Of a stretch of DNA of 64,000 nt, positions 24,964 through 32,497 are shown piece by piece. Position numbers and translations under genes: made by a program. The notes under the pieces are model-generated. The model saw nothing but the letters and a program-made list of their open reading frames with translations. It was not told the DNA's origin and did not search any database. Within the stretch, counting starts at the first letter, position 1. Each line of letters starts with the position of its first letter. The stretch comes from Bacteroidia bacterium (GTDB lineage: Bacteria; Bacteroidota; Bacteroidia; CAIKAF01): positions 24,159 to 88,158 of the forward strand of contig JAUHWY010000010.1 of assembly GCA_030427255.1 (NCBI GenBank). Reading direction: 5' to 3'.

Positions 24964-26246
24964 GTCAAAGAATTGTCGTTACCGGCATGGGCGTAGTTGC
25001 TCCCAACGCCATTGGTTGCTCTGATTTTGACCAAGCCCTCCGTACAGGTAGGTCCGGCGTACGTCCGGATTCGCGACTGGTTGACATGGGCTTTGCTTGC
25101 CAAATAAGCGCAGTTCCGCCTATTCAAGAGGATTTACTCCAAGCGGAATTTGATCCCCTAACCCGTAGATTCTTAACCAGCTCAGGCTTGGTATATGGTC
25201 TTTTGGCTGCCAGAGAAGCCTGGAGAATGGCCGGCTTGCCTTTCCCAGAAGTCGGTCAAGCGCCCTGGGCCGATGCCGGAACCCAGTTTGGAACCGGTCT
25301 TTCCGGAGTTGAACCCCTTCGAGAAGCCATTTATAAAGTCGATGAGGGGAAAGTCCGCAAACTTGGCTCACGGGTCGTAGAACAAACCATGGCCTCCGGT
25401 ATTTCGGCTTGGCTTTGCGGTATGTTTGGCCTGGGAAACCAATGCTCCACCAACTCTTCGGCCTGCGCTACCGGCACAGAATCCATCATTTTGGCTGCCG
25501 AACGCATCCGCCAAGGCAAAGCAAAGGTCATGCTGGCAGGCAGTTGCGACTCCGAAGGCCCCTATGTTTGGGGAGGCTTTGACAGCATGCGGGTTTTGGT
25601 CCGTCAGGCAAATGGTCATCCCGAAGAAGCTTCAGCACCCCTTTCAGCCAGGGCAGCAGGCTTTGTGCCCGGTGCGGGCGCAGGTGCCTTGGTGCTTGAA
25701 TCCCTCGAACATGCCCAATCCAGAGGCGCTACCATCTTGGGAGAGTATTTGGGAGGTGCCATCAACTCCGGTGGCCAACTCCAAGGAGGAACCATGACGG
25801 CCTCAAACTCCGAAGCCGTCGTAAGGGCCATGCAAATGGCACTCCAAGATGCCCAAATTACCGGAGACAAGGTAAATGCCATCAACGGACACCTTACCGC
25901 CACCATGGGCGACCCCAAAGAAGTCAAGAACTGGCAAAAAGCCCTCAACATAGCTCAGGGAAGCTTCCCCTTTATCAACAGCACCAAAAGCATGATTGGC
26001 CATTGCTTGGGCGCCGCCGGATCCATCGAGGCCGTGGCCTGCCTATTACAACTTCGTGGAGGCTATATCCATCCAAGCCTTAATGCCATGCCACTGCACC
26101 CCGATATTGCCGATATCCTTCCCGAAAAGGCCATACCCCAAACCGCTGTTGAGGTTCCAAATCTTAAGATTATTGCAAAATCCGGCTTTGGCTTCGGCGA
26201 CGTAAATGCGGTACTGCTTTTACGTAAATGGGAAGAGAAGCGCTAA
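24960..26246 (+). CDS. Beta-ketoacyl-ACP synthase, FabF-like, with altered His motif
   Basis: The 428-residue condensing enzyme starts MSQRIVVTGMGVVAPNAIG. The active cysteine (Cys169) lies in NSSACATGTESI, the Lys343/His348 pair in STKSMIGHCLGAAGS, and the first catalytic histidine (His311) in AINGHLTATMGDP. In FabF the last motif is normally AHGT.T. Here the Gly after His is Leu, which I regard as a subfamily mark, perhaps for unusual chain length. Because the Cys is present it is an active synthase rather than a chain-length factor. It overlaps the dehydratase gene by 4 bp. Confidence 0.93.
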   Translation: MSQRIVVTGMGVVAPNAIGCSDFDQALRTGRSGVRPDSRLVDMGFACQISAVPPIQEDLLQAEFDPLTRRFLTSSGLVYGLLAAREAWRMAGLPFPEVGQAPWADAGTQFGTGLSGVEPLREAIYKVDEGKVRKLGSRVVEQTMASGISAWLCGMFGLGNQCSTNSSACATGTESIILAAERIRQGKAKVMLAGSCDSEGPYVWGGFDSMRVLVRQANGHPEEASAPLSARAAGFVPGAGAGALVLESLEHAQSRGATILGEYLGGAINSGGQLQGGTMTASNSEAVVRAMQMALQDAQITGDKVNAINGHLTATMGDPKEVKNWQKALNIAQGSFPFINSTKSMIGHCLGAAGSIEAVACLLQLRGGYIHPSLNAMPLHPDIADILPEKAIPQTAVEVPNLKIIAKSGFGFGDVNAVLLLRKWEEKR

Positions 26247-26254
26247 TCTTTCCC

Positions 26255-26262
26255 TATTTTTG
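26255..26262 (+). promoter_or_regulatory. TAnnTTTG box 4 nt before the ACP ATG
   Basis: TATTTTTG, then TGCT, then ATG, in the only real gap inside the polyketide operon (20 bp). It could give the ACP and transferase genes a second, leaderless message. Confidence 0.45.
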
Positions 26263-26266
26263 TGCT

Positions 26267-26530
26267 ATGGAAAGAAGTGCCGTAGCAGAAAAACTGGTCG
26301 AAATTGTAAGGCCTTACGTGCCCGAAGCCGAATTGCTTACTCAATTGGACGAAGGTTCTGATTTTCTCAAAGACCTTAAAATCAACTCCGCCCACATGAT
26401 TGACGTGGTCTTGGATGTGGAAGAAGCGTTTGATATAGAAATCAGCGACGAAGCGGCGGAGTCCCTGCAAACCGTGGGGCAAGCCATCGACCTCATTTTG
26501 TCCCAAGCCGGTGCTTCGTCCGGCCATTGA
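26267..26530 (+). CDS. Acyl carrier protein dedicated to the polyketide locus
   Basis: From the ATG at 26267 the acidic protein has 87 residues and the ACP helical pattern. The phosphopantetheine serine is Ser41 in KINSAHMIDVVLDVEEAF, where the usual DSLD is replaced by NSAH, followed by a normal helix II and FDIEISDEAAE. It would carry the growing acyl chain between the ketosynthase, dehydratase and reductase of the same operon. The 13 codons upstream of this ATG that are also open in frame do not resemble an ACP start. Confidence 0.88.
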   Translation: MERSAVAEKLVEIVRPYVPEAELLTQLDEGSDFLKDLKINSAHMIDVVLDVEEAFDIEISDEAAESLQTVGQAIDLILSQAGASSGH

Positions 26531-26990
26531 TTTTTTACCCGCCGCAGGTCCCTACCTCTCTTGGTTCCTGCCCAATACAGCGCAGCTTGCCCGCGTGCTT
26601 CCCGAAAAATCAGCAGCTACTTCCGGCGGCTTAAACGCCGCTTTGGTATTTGTAGCAAAAGAAGCCGCTTGGAAAGCCTTGCCCGAAACCCTTCAAACGG
26701 CAACCTTCCACCCGGCACAGTTTGTTTTGCAAAAAGCCATTGGGCCAAGCTATCACTTGCTGCACAAAGCAACCGAAACCGCCTTGCTCGCCCATGTGTG
26801 GAGTACTCCTTTCGCTGCTATTGCTACAGTACAGGCAGGTGGACTGAACCTTTGGTTGGGCCCCGAAAAGCTGCACCGTCCCTTGCCCAATTGCCTGAGC
26901 AAAAGCCACGAATACGGCTTGCAAATGCGGCTCCACCTACCCTCAGAAAAACTCCCCTCTCCGTTTTTTACTTTGGCTTTGGGGGCCTGA
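26511..26990 (+). CDS. 4'-phosphopantetheinyl transferase-like protein (small, AcpS/Sfp type)
   Basis: The protein of about 159 residues probably starts at GTG 26511 (20-bp overlap with the ACP gene). The key evidence is VFVAKEAAWKALP at residues 46-58, the FxxKEAxxKA motif that binds Mg2+ and CoA in phosphopantetheinyl transferases, preceded by an AIDFLPA segment that may supply the acidic residue of the first motif. It would activate the adjacent ACP. The rest of the chain is weakly conserved, so the subfamily is unsure. It ends the operon. Confidence 0.7.
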   Translation: MLRPAIDFLPAAGPYLSWFLPNTAQLARVLPEKSAATSGGLNAALVFVAKEAAWKALPETLQTATFHPAQFVLQKAIGPSYHLLHKATETALLAHVWSTPFAAIATVQAGGLNLWLGPEKLHRPLPNCLSKSHEYGLQMRLHLPSEKLPSPFFTLALGA

Positions 26991-27074
26991 GATTTCGCTT
27001 TGGTCCCTACACCAATGGAGGTTCTTTGGCTACACAATCGGTATTGAAACAAAAGAAACTTTGTTTTGTCTAGC

Positions 27075-27216
27075 ACAAGGGCCTCCCCTCCAAGTCCTCG
27101 CCCCAAAGCTAAGGGCCATAAGCCTTCCGGGTGCTTGCTGCGCGCCGCATCCTCAGTGCCTATGTCCCTAAGCTTTGGGGCTCCGGGCTTTTCGGCTCAG
27201 CCCCAAGGCCCGGTGC
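27075..27216. repeat. GC-rich intergenic palindromic element D (family I)
   Basis: This element lies between the convergent polyketide operon and an outer-membrane protein gene. Stem 27101-27120 (CCCCAAAGCTAAGGGCCATA) pairs with 27161-27180 with two mismatches. The loop shares a 34-nt identical block (27124-27157) with element C in inverse orientation. Where C has GAGGCA/TGCCTC in its stem, D has CCATA/TATGT. The paired change keeps the helix. Confidence 0.87.
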
Positions 27217-27229
27217 TAACTCTATGGAT

Positions 27230-28426
27230 TTATTTCCCCAAGGTATAGGCGGCTCCAACTTCCAGGCTTATCACTCCAAAGGATTCTCTGGAAACTCCCG
27301 AACCTGTTGGAACACTCTCCTGCACTGTACCGTCCGGAAAGGTCTTGTAGGCTACCGATGGATTAAAGGTCCTCGTACTGGTTAAAAACTGAAACCCAAA
27401 GCGCAACTGCCATTTACGGGTCAAAAAATACCGGCCGGTCACTGCAGCCCCAAACATAACCGAAGGACTGGACTCTCGTTCTACCCTTAAATTAAATGAT
27501 TCTCCCGAGGCGGTACCTTCGGCTTCTACTACAGGATAACTGGAAAACAGCGCACCTACAATCCACCTGGAGTCCAACATAAAGCGTTCCGACTCATAAT
27601 AATAACCCAAAGCCCCTGCTACAAAACTATGCTGCCAAACGCCTTCGGAAAGAGAGCTTACCGAAGCCGTAGAATCACTTGGGCTGAAAAAGGAGTTCCT
27701 AATTTGATCCCTGTAGGGTTGATTGTTGCTGGGGTTTAAAATATACCCACCCATGGCGGAAAAACCCATGCCACGATACAAATAATAGGTGGCTTCTCCC
27801 ATTATTTGCCAGCCGGCCGTGGCAAAACCCGGTGGAAGTCCTGAAAACTGAGTTTCTCCAAAGGAAGCTATGGGCAATGCTACTCCTGTGGCTACCGAAA
27901 CAAAATGCGGGTTCAAATAGTCAAAGTTCTTTGGATTGCTTTCTTCTTTTCCCGGGTTTATGTATTCCACTTGCCCTTCGCCCCACTCAATTCGGGCAAT
28001 TTTGCTGTTGGGAATATACTCGGCAGGTGCTCCATCCAAAGATTTAGGAATGAAGGTAATGCCAAATCGTTTTTTTTCTACCACCTCCCCAATAAGTACT
28101 TCTCCATTGGTTAGCACCACTTTGTCCGGTTGGTCTTTGCTCTGTTTGCCGTTGGGGTAGGGGCCTTCTACCGGGGCCGTATTTTCAAAAGATTGCTCTA
28201 AGCCATTTTCAAACACAATGCGCTTAACCTCTCCAATAGGAATAATTACCTTGCTGCCCACCGAATTTCCCTCGGTAGGTTCATAAATGATGTCCGTGGC
28301 ATTTACTTCTTTTACATAACAAGGAATAATTTCACCTCGGATGGTGTAGAGCGCATCTTGGGCGGAGACTTGCCGGGCGGTTCCAAGCACCAACAACAAG
28401 CACAGCCATAAAAGAAATCTTCCCAT
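27230..28426 (-). CDS. Outer-membrane protein with N-terminal SH3-like repeats
   Basis: The 398-residue protein has a signal peptide (MGRFLLWLCLLLVLGTARQVSA). Two short beta domains follow (YTIRGEIIPCYVKEVNATDI and LTNGEVLIGEVVEKKRFGIT), resembling segments that describe a trait and its cost in Bacteroidota envelope proteins. A C-terminal beta-barrel region of about 250 residues (FVSVATGVALPIASFG to LEVGAAYTLGK) completes it. Function is unknown. It lies downstream of the MATE transporter on the same strand, 18 bp away. Confidence 0.78.
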   Translation of the reverse strand: MGRFLLWLCLLLVLGTARQVSAQDALYTIRGEIIPCYVKEVNATDIIYEPTEGNSVGSKVIIPIGEVKRIVFENGLEQSFENTAPVEGPYPNGKQSKDQPDKVVLTNGEVLIGEVVEKKRFGITFIPKSLDGAPAEYIPNSKIARIEWGEGQVEYINPGKEESNPKNFDYLNPHFVSVATGVALPIASFGETQFSGLPPGFATAGWQIMGEATYYLYRGMGFSAMGGYILNPSNNQPYRDQIRNSFFSPSDSTASVSSLSEGVWQHSFVAGALGYYYESERFMLDSRWIVGALFSSYPVVEAEGTASGESFNLRVERESSPSVMFGAAVTGRYFLTRKWQLRFGFQFLTSTRTFNPSVAYKTFPDGTVQESVPTGSGVSRESFGVISLEVGAAYTLGK

Positions 28427-28444
28427 ATACTTAAGATAACGAAT

Positions 28445-29782
28445 TCAATGGCTCAGGGTTTCGTTCTTTTTGAGCAAATATTGTAAAAACACAAAGGAAC
28501 AAAGCAATATTCCAAATCCATAAATCCATTCGGCTACCCAAATAACTTCACTTCTTGGAGACTCACTAAAGTTTACCAATAAAGCCGTATAACCTACATA
28601 AAGAACCAAGCAAATGCCCTCCGCCCATAAGGCGCGGACCGTTTTCCCGGTGCCGGAGAGCCCATTGAACCAAATTTGACCAATAGAAAAGCCAATAAGC
28701 CCTAAATAAATGACCCATAAACTCGGTGTAGACATCCGAATCAAAGCATTGGAGGGGGTAAACAGCCCGGTTATAGCGGTTGAAAATACCGGCATAAGCC
28801 AACCGGTGCCTGCCGAAAAAAGCAAAGCCAAAAGGCTCCCCTTCCACAAAATCCCCGGAATTTTAGACCAATTACCTGCTCCAACTTCCTGACTTACCAA
28901 ACTGTTGCAGGCCGCTCCTAAGGCAATGCCCCCAATCATAAATAAGCCATAAATACTGCGCAAAATTATGGACAATTGAAAGTTCAAAGCCCCGGTGCGC
29001 TCAATTAGAGTAAAAAAAGCAAACCAGGAAGCCATAGACAAGGCATTTTGCAAAACCAAAGGACTTGCTGTTGCTACCAATGGCTTTAAATTACCGGCAT
29101 AACCTCCTTTGAATAATCCCGGGTATTTCTTTGTGAGCTTAGCAAAATACAAGACATACAAGGCCAAAACTCCGAAATCTGCAATAGCCGAAGCTAAGCC
29201 GGCTCCACGGATACCCAGTTCAGGAAACATACCCACTCCAAAAATCAAAAGGTAATCTAAGGCTACATTTAAAAGAGCACCTAAAATGTAAGCAATGCCC
29301 ACCGGTTTAGAATCGCTTGAGGAAACGGCTAAGGCATAAAAACTTAAAGAGGGCAGCGAACACAATACCCCCGGAGACCGCCACAGCAAATACTCCGAAG
29401 TGGCTTGTGCCAAAGCCGCGTTGTTTGTTAGGGCATACAAAATAGGGTAGGAGGCAAAGGCAAAAAGCCAAAACCAAAGGGCAGCATATAAAACAAACAT
29501 GCGAATCCCCTGCCGGAAATACTTAAGCGCTTTTTGTGGCTTTCCTGCACCAAACGCCTGCCCCATGCGAATTTGAAGTCCTAGTGCAAAGCCAAAGCCT
29601 ACAACATATACCACCAAAATACAGAGCGCTCCGTAACCACCTGCTTGCTGTTCTAAGGCTCCATACCTACCGAGCATTGCCGTATCTGCTATGCCTATAA
29701 TGTTTTGAGCCAATAAGCCGGCATATATAGGTCCTGCCAAACCCAATAAGGTGCCAAAGGCTTTGAGACTACCTCTCCACAT
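28445..29782 (-). CDS. MATE family efflux transporter
   Basis: The 445-residue polytopic protein has about 12 hydrophobic segments in two similar halves and the MATE pattern of GLAGPIYAGLLAQNIIG at the start, SYPILYALT and the linker PLVLQNALSMASW in the second half. MATE proteins exchange Na+ or H+ for drugs and metabolites. The substrate is unknown. The start overlaps the end of the RlmI-like gene by 14 bp. Confidence 0.93.
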   Translation of the reverse strand: MWRGSLKAFGTLLGLAGPIYAGLLAQNIIGIADTAMLGRYGALEQQAGGYGALCILVVYVVGFGFALGLQIRMGQAFGAGKPQKALKYFRQGIRMFVLYAALWFWLFAFASYPILYALTNNAALAQATSEYLLWRSPGVLCSLPSLSFYALAVSSSDSKPVGIAYILGALLNVALDYLLIFGVGMFPELGIRGAGLASAIADFGVLALYVLYFAKLTKKYPGLFKGGYAGNLKPLVATASPLVLQNALSMASWFAFFTLIERTGALNFQLSIILRSIYGLFMIGGIALGAACNSLVSQEVGAGNWSKIPGILWKGSLLALLFSAGTGWLMPVFSTAITGLFTPSNALIRMSTPSLWVIYLGLIGFSIGQIWFNGLSGTGKTVRALWAEGICLVLYVGYTALLVNFSESPRSEVIWVAEWIYGFGILLCSFVFLQYLLKKNETLSH

Positions 29783-30947
29783 ACAGCAGCAAGCCCTTAA
29801 GGTAAGATGCCTCCGGATGGTATAAATCTACCGGGTGGTCCGAAGGTTGGCCTAGATTGTACACCACCCGAACGCGGACTCCCGCATCAAGAGCACCGGC
29901 AAATACCGCCTGACGAAACATGGCGGAATCTACTACTCCCGAACAAGAAAAAGTCATCAGAAAGCCACAATTGTTGACACGCTTAAACCCTAAAGCATTT
30001 AATCTTCTGTAAGCTTGTATGGCTTGGTGTCGGCTGTTCCTTTTTTTAGCAAATGCGGGAGGGTCCAAAATAACCAAATCGAAGCCTTGGTCTTGCTGCT
30101 TGAGCCAAGGTGGTACATCGGTGGTAATTCCGCTATGCTTTTGTTCCTCCATTCCGTTTAGCTTTAGGTTGTTTTCCAGCAGCTGCATGGCACCGGAGCT
30201 AATATCCAAGCTGGTAACATGCTCCGCACCTCCTTTCAAACAGGCTAGGCTAAACCCGCCACTGTAGGCGTAGGCATTTAGCACCTGTTTCCCTTGAGCC
30301 AGTTTAGCCGCAAGTTTTCGGTGCTCTCTTTGGTCAATAAAAGTGCCGGTTTTTTGGCCGGAACACCAATTTACCTCCATTTGGATTTCGTATTCTTGAA
30401 CAATACAAGACTCCGTTTTGCCCCATAGAAATCGGTTTTGGGCTTGCTCTCCCTGCCAAACAGGCTGGTAATAAAGCGTATCAGGCTTGTATACCTGTTG
30501 TATAGCCTCCACAATTACATCCAAATAACGGTCAATACCCTCATGGTGGCCTTGCAAAACAAAGTGGTTTTGGTAACTGTCCAATACCAAACCCGGTATG
30601 CCATCTCCTTCGCCATGAAACCTGCGGATGGCAGTGCACCCTTGGGTCTCAATAGAAGTTATATGTTGGCGGTAAACCAAGGCATTTTCAAAAAGTTTTA
30701 TAAACAAGGATAGCTCAGGCCTATCCTTTTCGAAACTAACCAGGCGGATGGCTATGGAGCCCCCTCCATAGAATCCGCTTCCCATTATTTTATGGTCCGA
30801 GTTTTCCAGCCAAACCCATTCCCCTACTTCCGGGCTTTGGTGGGATTTTTTTAGGGCCCCTGAAAATACCCAACGGTGACGCCTTAAAATACTGGCTTCT
30901 TTTTTTTCTTTTAGGATTAGGGTGGGAATCGGTTTTTCCAAATTCAT
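29769..30947 (-). CDS. Class I SAM-dependent rRNA methyltransferase, RlmI-like
   Basis: The 392-residue protein has an N-terminal PUA domain (ILRRHRWVFSGAL near residue 22 and IMGSGFYGGGSIAIRLVS), a SAM domain with motif I NAYAYSGGFSLACLKGGA, LDISSGAMQL, and the catalytic-side LDPPAFAKKR. This matches RlmI, which makes m5C1962 in 23S rRNA. A TATTTTCG sequence (one mismatch to the TAnnTTTG box) lies 4 nt before the ATG. It diverges from the YceI gene across a region with a long palindrome. Confidence 0.93.
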   Translation of the reverse strand: MNLEKPIPTLILKEKKEASILRRHRWVFSGALKKSHQSPEVGEWVWLENSDHKIMGSGFYGGGSIAIRLVSFEKDRPELSLFIKLFENALVYRQHITSIETQGCTAIRRFHGEGDGIPGLVLDSYQNHFVLQGHHEGIDRYLDVIVEAIQQVYKPDTLYYQPVWQGEQAQNRFLWGKTESCIVQEYEIQMEVNWCSGQKTGTFIDQREHRKLAAKLAQGKQVLNAYAYSGGFSLACLKGGAEHVTSLDISSGAMQLLENNLKLNGMEEQKHSGITTDVPPWLKQQDQGFDLVILDPPAFAKKRNSRHQAIQAYRRLNALGFKRVNNCGFLMTFSCSGVVDSAMFRQAVFAGALDAGVRVRVVYNLGQPSDHPVDLYHPEASYLKGLLLYVER

Positions 30948-31036
30948 GCGACGAAAATACAGAAGCTATATGGGGGATTAATCAAGGAATGAACAATTTT
31001 TAATTTCATTTATTTAAATAACACGATGCAATTATT

Positions 31037-31056
31037 TTAATTGTACGTACAATTAA
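31037..31056. promoter_or_regulatory. 20-bp perfect palindrome, probable repressor operator
   Basis: A perfect 20-bp palindrome with core AATTGTACGTACAATT lies directly upstream of the TACCTTTG promoter box of the YceI gene, and between it and the divergent RlmI-like gene. This is where a dimeric repressor or activator (for example MarR type) would bind. No candidate regulator gene is in the window. Confidence 0.7.
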
Positions 31057-31057
31057 T

Positions 31058-31065
31058 TACCTTTG
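31058..31065 (+). promoter_or_regulatory. Promoter box for YceI gene
   Basis: TACCTTTG fits the TAnnTTTG -7 consensus, 16 nt before the ATG, and abuts the 20-bp palindrome. The best TTG upstream (31041) is only 14 nt away and lies inside the palindrome. Confidence 0.6.
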
Positions 31066-31081
31066 TCTAAAATTAATCATT

Positions 31082-31744
31082 ATGTACACACAAACCCTTT
31101 CTGCTTTAAGCCTTGGACTGTTGCTAACCGCCTGTGGTGGAGGTGCAAACACCGAAGCTACCGATGCACAAGCCGCTGCTGAAGCTACCGCTCTAAGCAA
31201 ATCTTTTGCAGTGAACACCGAAGCTACCACCTTAGGATGGATGGGCTCAAAAGTTACCGGCTCCAGCCACAACGGCACCATTCAGATTTCTGAAGGAAGT
31301 TTGAGCGTGGAGAACGACAAATTGACCGCCGGTACCTTTACCATTGACATGAACAGCATTACAAATTTGGATTTGGAAGACCAAGAGTCCAACCAAAAGC
31401 TTGTTGGTCACCTAACCAGCCCGGACTTTTTTGATGTGGCTACCCACCCTGTAAGCACCTTCGAAATCACTAAGGCTGAACCTATGGCACAAGCCGATGC
31501 TGAAGGAAACAATTACAACATCTCAGGTAACCTCACCATTAAAGGCATTGAAAAGAACATTTCTTTTCCTGCCAAATTTACGGCTACCGAAGATCAGGCC
31601 AATTTAACGGCTAGCTTTAGCATTGACCGCACTCAATGGGATGTCCGTTACGGTTCTGACAAGTTTTTTGATGACTTGAAGGACAATGTAATCAGCGACA
31701 TCATTGAGTATGATTTGTCACTAACGGCAACTCCAAAGCAATAA
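31082..31744 (+). CDS. YceI-like lipoprotein
   Basis: The 220-residue protein has a lipoprotein signal (MYTQTLSALSLGLLLTACGG), an Ala/Glu/Thr-rich linker and a YceI domain. The domain shows TLGWMGSKVTGSSHNGTIQI, TAGTFTIDMNSITNLDLED, HLTSPDFFDVATHPVSTFEI and NISGNLTIKGIEKNISFPAK. YceI proteins are lipocalin-like barrels that bind isoprenoid or other lipid molecules, often stress-induced. It is monocistronic, has its own terminator and probable operator, and lies about 4 kb from the polyketide locus. A functional link to the lipid product is only speculation. Confidence 0.94.
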   Translation: MYTQTLSALSLGLLLTACGGGANTEATDAQAAAEATALSKSFAVNTEATTLGWMGSKVTGSSHNGTIQISEGSLSVENDKLTAGTFTIDMNSITNLDLEDQESNQKLVGHLTSPDFFDVATHPVSTFEITKAEPMAQADAEGNNYNISGNLTIKGIEKNISFPAKFTATEDQANLTASFSIDRTQWDVRYGSDKFFDDLKDNVISDIIEYDLSLTATPKQ

Positions 31745-31765
31745 TGGACTAGTTTGTTTTTGCAC

Positions 31766-31800
31766 AAAAATGCCCTGCGTTTGCGCAGGGCATTTTTTTT
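31766..31800. terminator. Bidirectional-looking terminator after YceI gene
   Basis: Stem AAAAATGCCCTGCG / CGCAGGGCATTTTT with a TTTG loop, then T8, lies 20 bp after the YceI stop. The A-run on the other side lets it also serve the convergent ssb gene. Confidence 0.9.
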
Positions 31801-31823
31801 GCGAACAAATCAAACCTCACGTT

Positions 31824-31996
31824 AAAGCCAGGCACGCCCGCATGAAAAGGTATGCGGCATGTATAAGAGTGCGAAGAGTGCGGGCGTGACTGGCTTTCTG
31901 CAGGCAGGGCGCACTGCAGAAAAGCCTAAACCAACCAACCAAGCTTTTGAGATGTAAGGAAAGAAGGCCCCACAGATCCCCTGCAGGGCACTTCTT
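31824..31996. repeat. Intergenic multi-hairpin element E
   Basis: Between the convergent YceI and ssb genes there are three successive hairpins. The first is 31824-31842 (AAAGCCAGGCACGCCCGCA) with 31879-31897, 18 of 19 paired. The second is 31895-31903 (TTTCTGCAG) with 31914-31922. The third is 31961-31970 with 31986-31996. The architecture resembles the other GC-rich elements, but I find no long shared block, so it may be a different subfamily. Confidence 0.75.
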
Positions 31997-32011
31997 CGTC
32001 CCCCACCCAAG

Positions 32012-32374
32012 TTAAACTTCTGCTGCCTCGGCATGTTTTTCTTTGCGGCCCAATACCATCATTTCTCGCACCACCACTTCGGTATAATATTTCTTTTGGC
32101 CGTCTTTTCCTGTATAGCTGCCATGAACCAATTTGCCTTCTAAGGCTACCTCGCTACCTTTGCCCAGCAATTTTTCCGAAAGTTCGGCCATCTTGTTCCA
32201 GGCCGTAACCTGGTGCCATTGGGTTTCACTTACCCGTTCTCCCGATGGATTCCGGTAGATTTCTGAGGTGGCTACAGAAAAGCGGGCTACTCGGCTGCCG
32301 TTTTCTAGTTCTTTGATTTCAGGGTCGGCACCCAACCTTCCCATCAAGCGTACTGAATTACTTAGATTTTTCAT
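32012..32374 (-). CDS. ssb: Single-stranded DNA-binding protein
   Basis: The 120-residue OB-fold protein starts MKNLSNSVRLMGRLGADPEI and contains RVARFSVATSEI, ETQWHQVTAWNKMAELSEKLLGKGSEVALEGKL and a short tail. The tail ends AEAAEV and so lacks the acidic DDDIPF-like tip that binds partners. At 120 residues it is a short, possibly secondary SSB. It shares a 123-bp divergent region with the thioredoxin-like gene that contains three spaced CGTTTA motifs. Confidence 0.95.
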   Translation of the reverse strand: MKNLSNSVRLMGRLGADPEIKELENGSRVARFSVATSEIYRNPSGERVSETQWHQVTAWNKMAELSEKLLGKGSEVALEGKLVHGSYTGKDGQKKYYTEVVVREMMVLGRKEKHAEAAEV

Positions 32375-32431
32375 GCGTCTTTAGGTTTTAGCTGCGAACA
32401 GTACAAAGGTGCAACCCTCTCTTGGCTCTAG

Positions 32432-32459
32432 TCGTTTATTAAACGTTTACAAACGTTTA
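32432..32459. promoter_or_regulatory. Three CGTTTA motifs at helical spacing
   Basis: CGTTTA occurs at 32433, 32444 and 32454, giving TAAACGTTTA-type half-palindromes about one DNA turn apart, between the divergent ssb and thioredoxin-like genes. This looks like a multi-site operator. No known regulator can be assigned. Confidence 0.45.
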
Positions 32460-32497
32460 TTGTCCTTCCTTTAATACATAACTCTTTGAAAATCAAA

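Noticed and set aside
26561..27073. 170-codon plus-strand frame over the transferase gene and element D
   Set aside because: It is in another frame of the transferase gene, which carries the KEA motif, and its tail lies in the repeat element.
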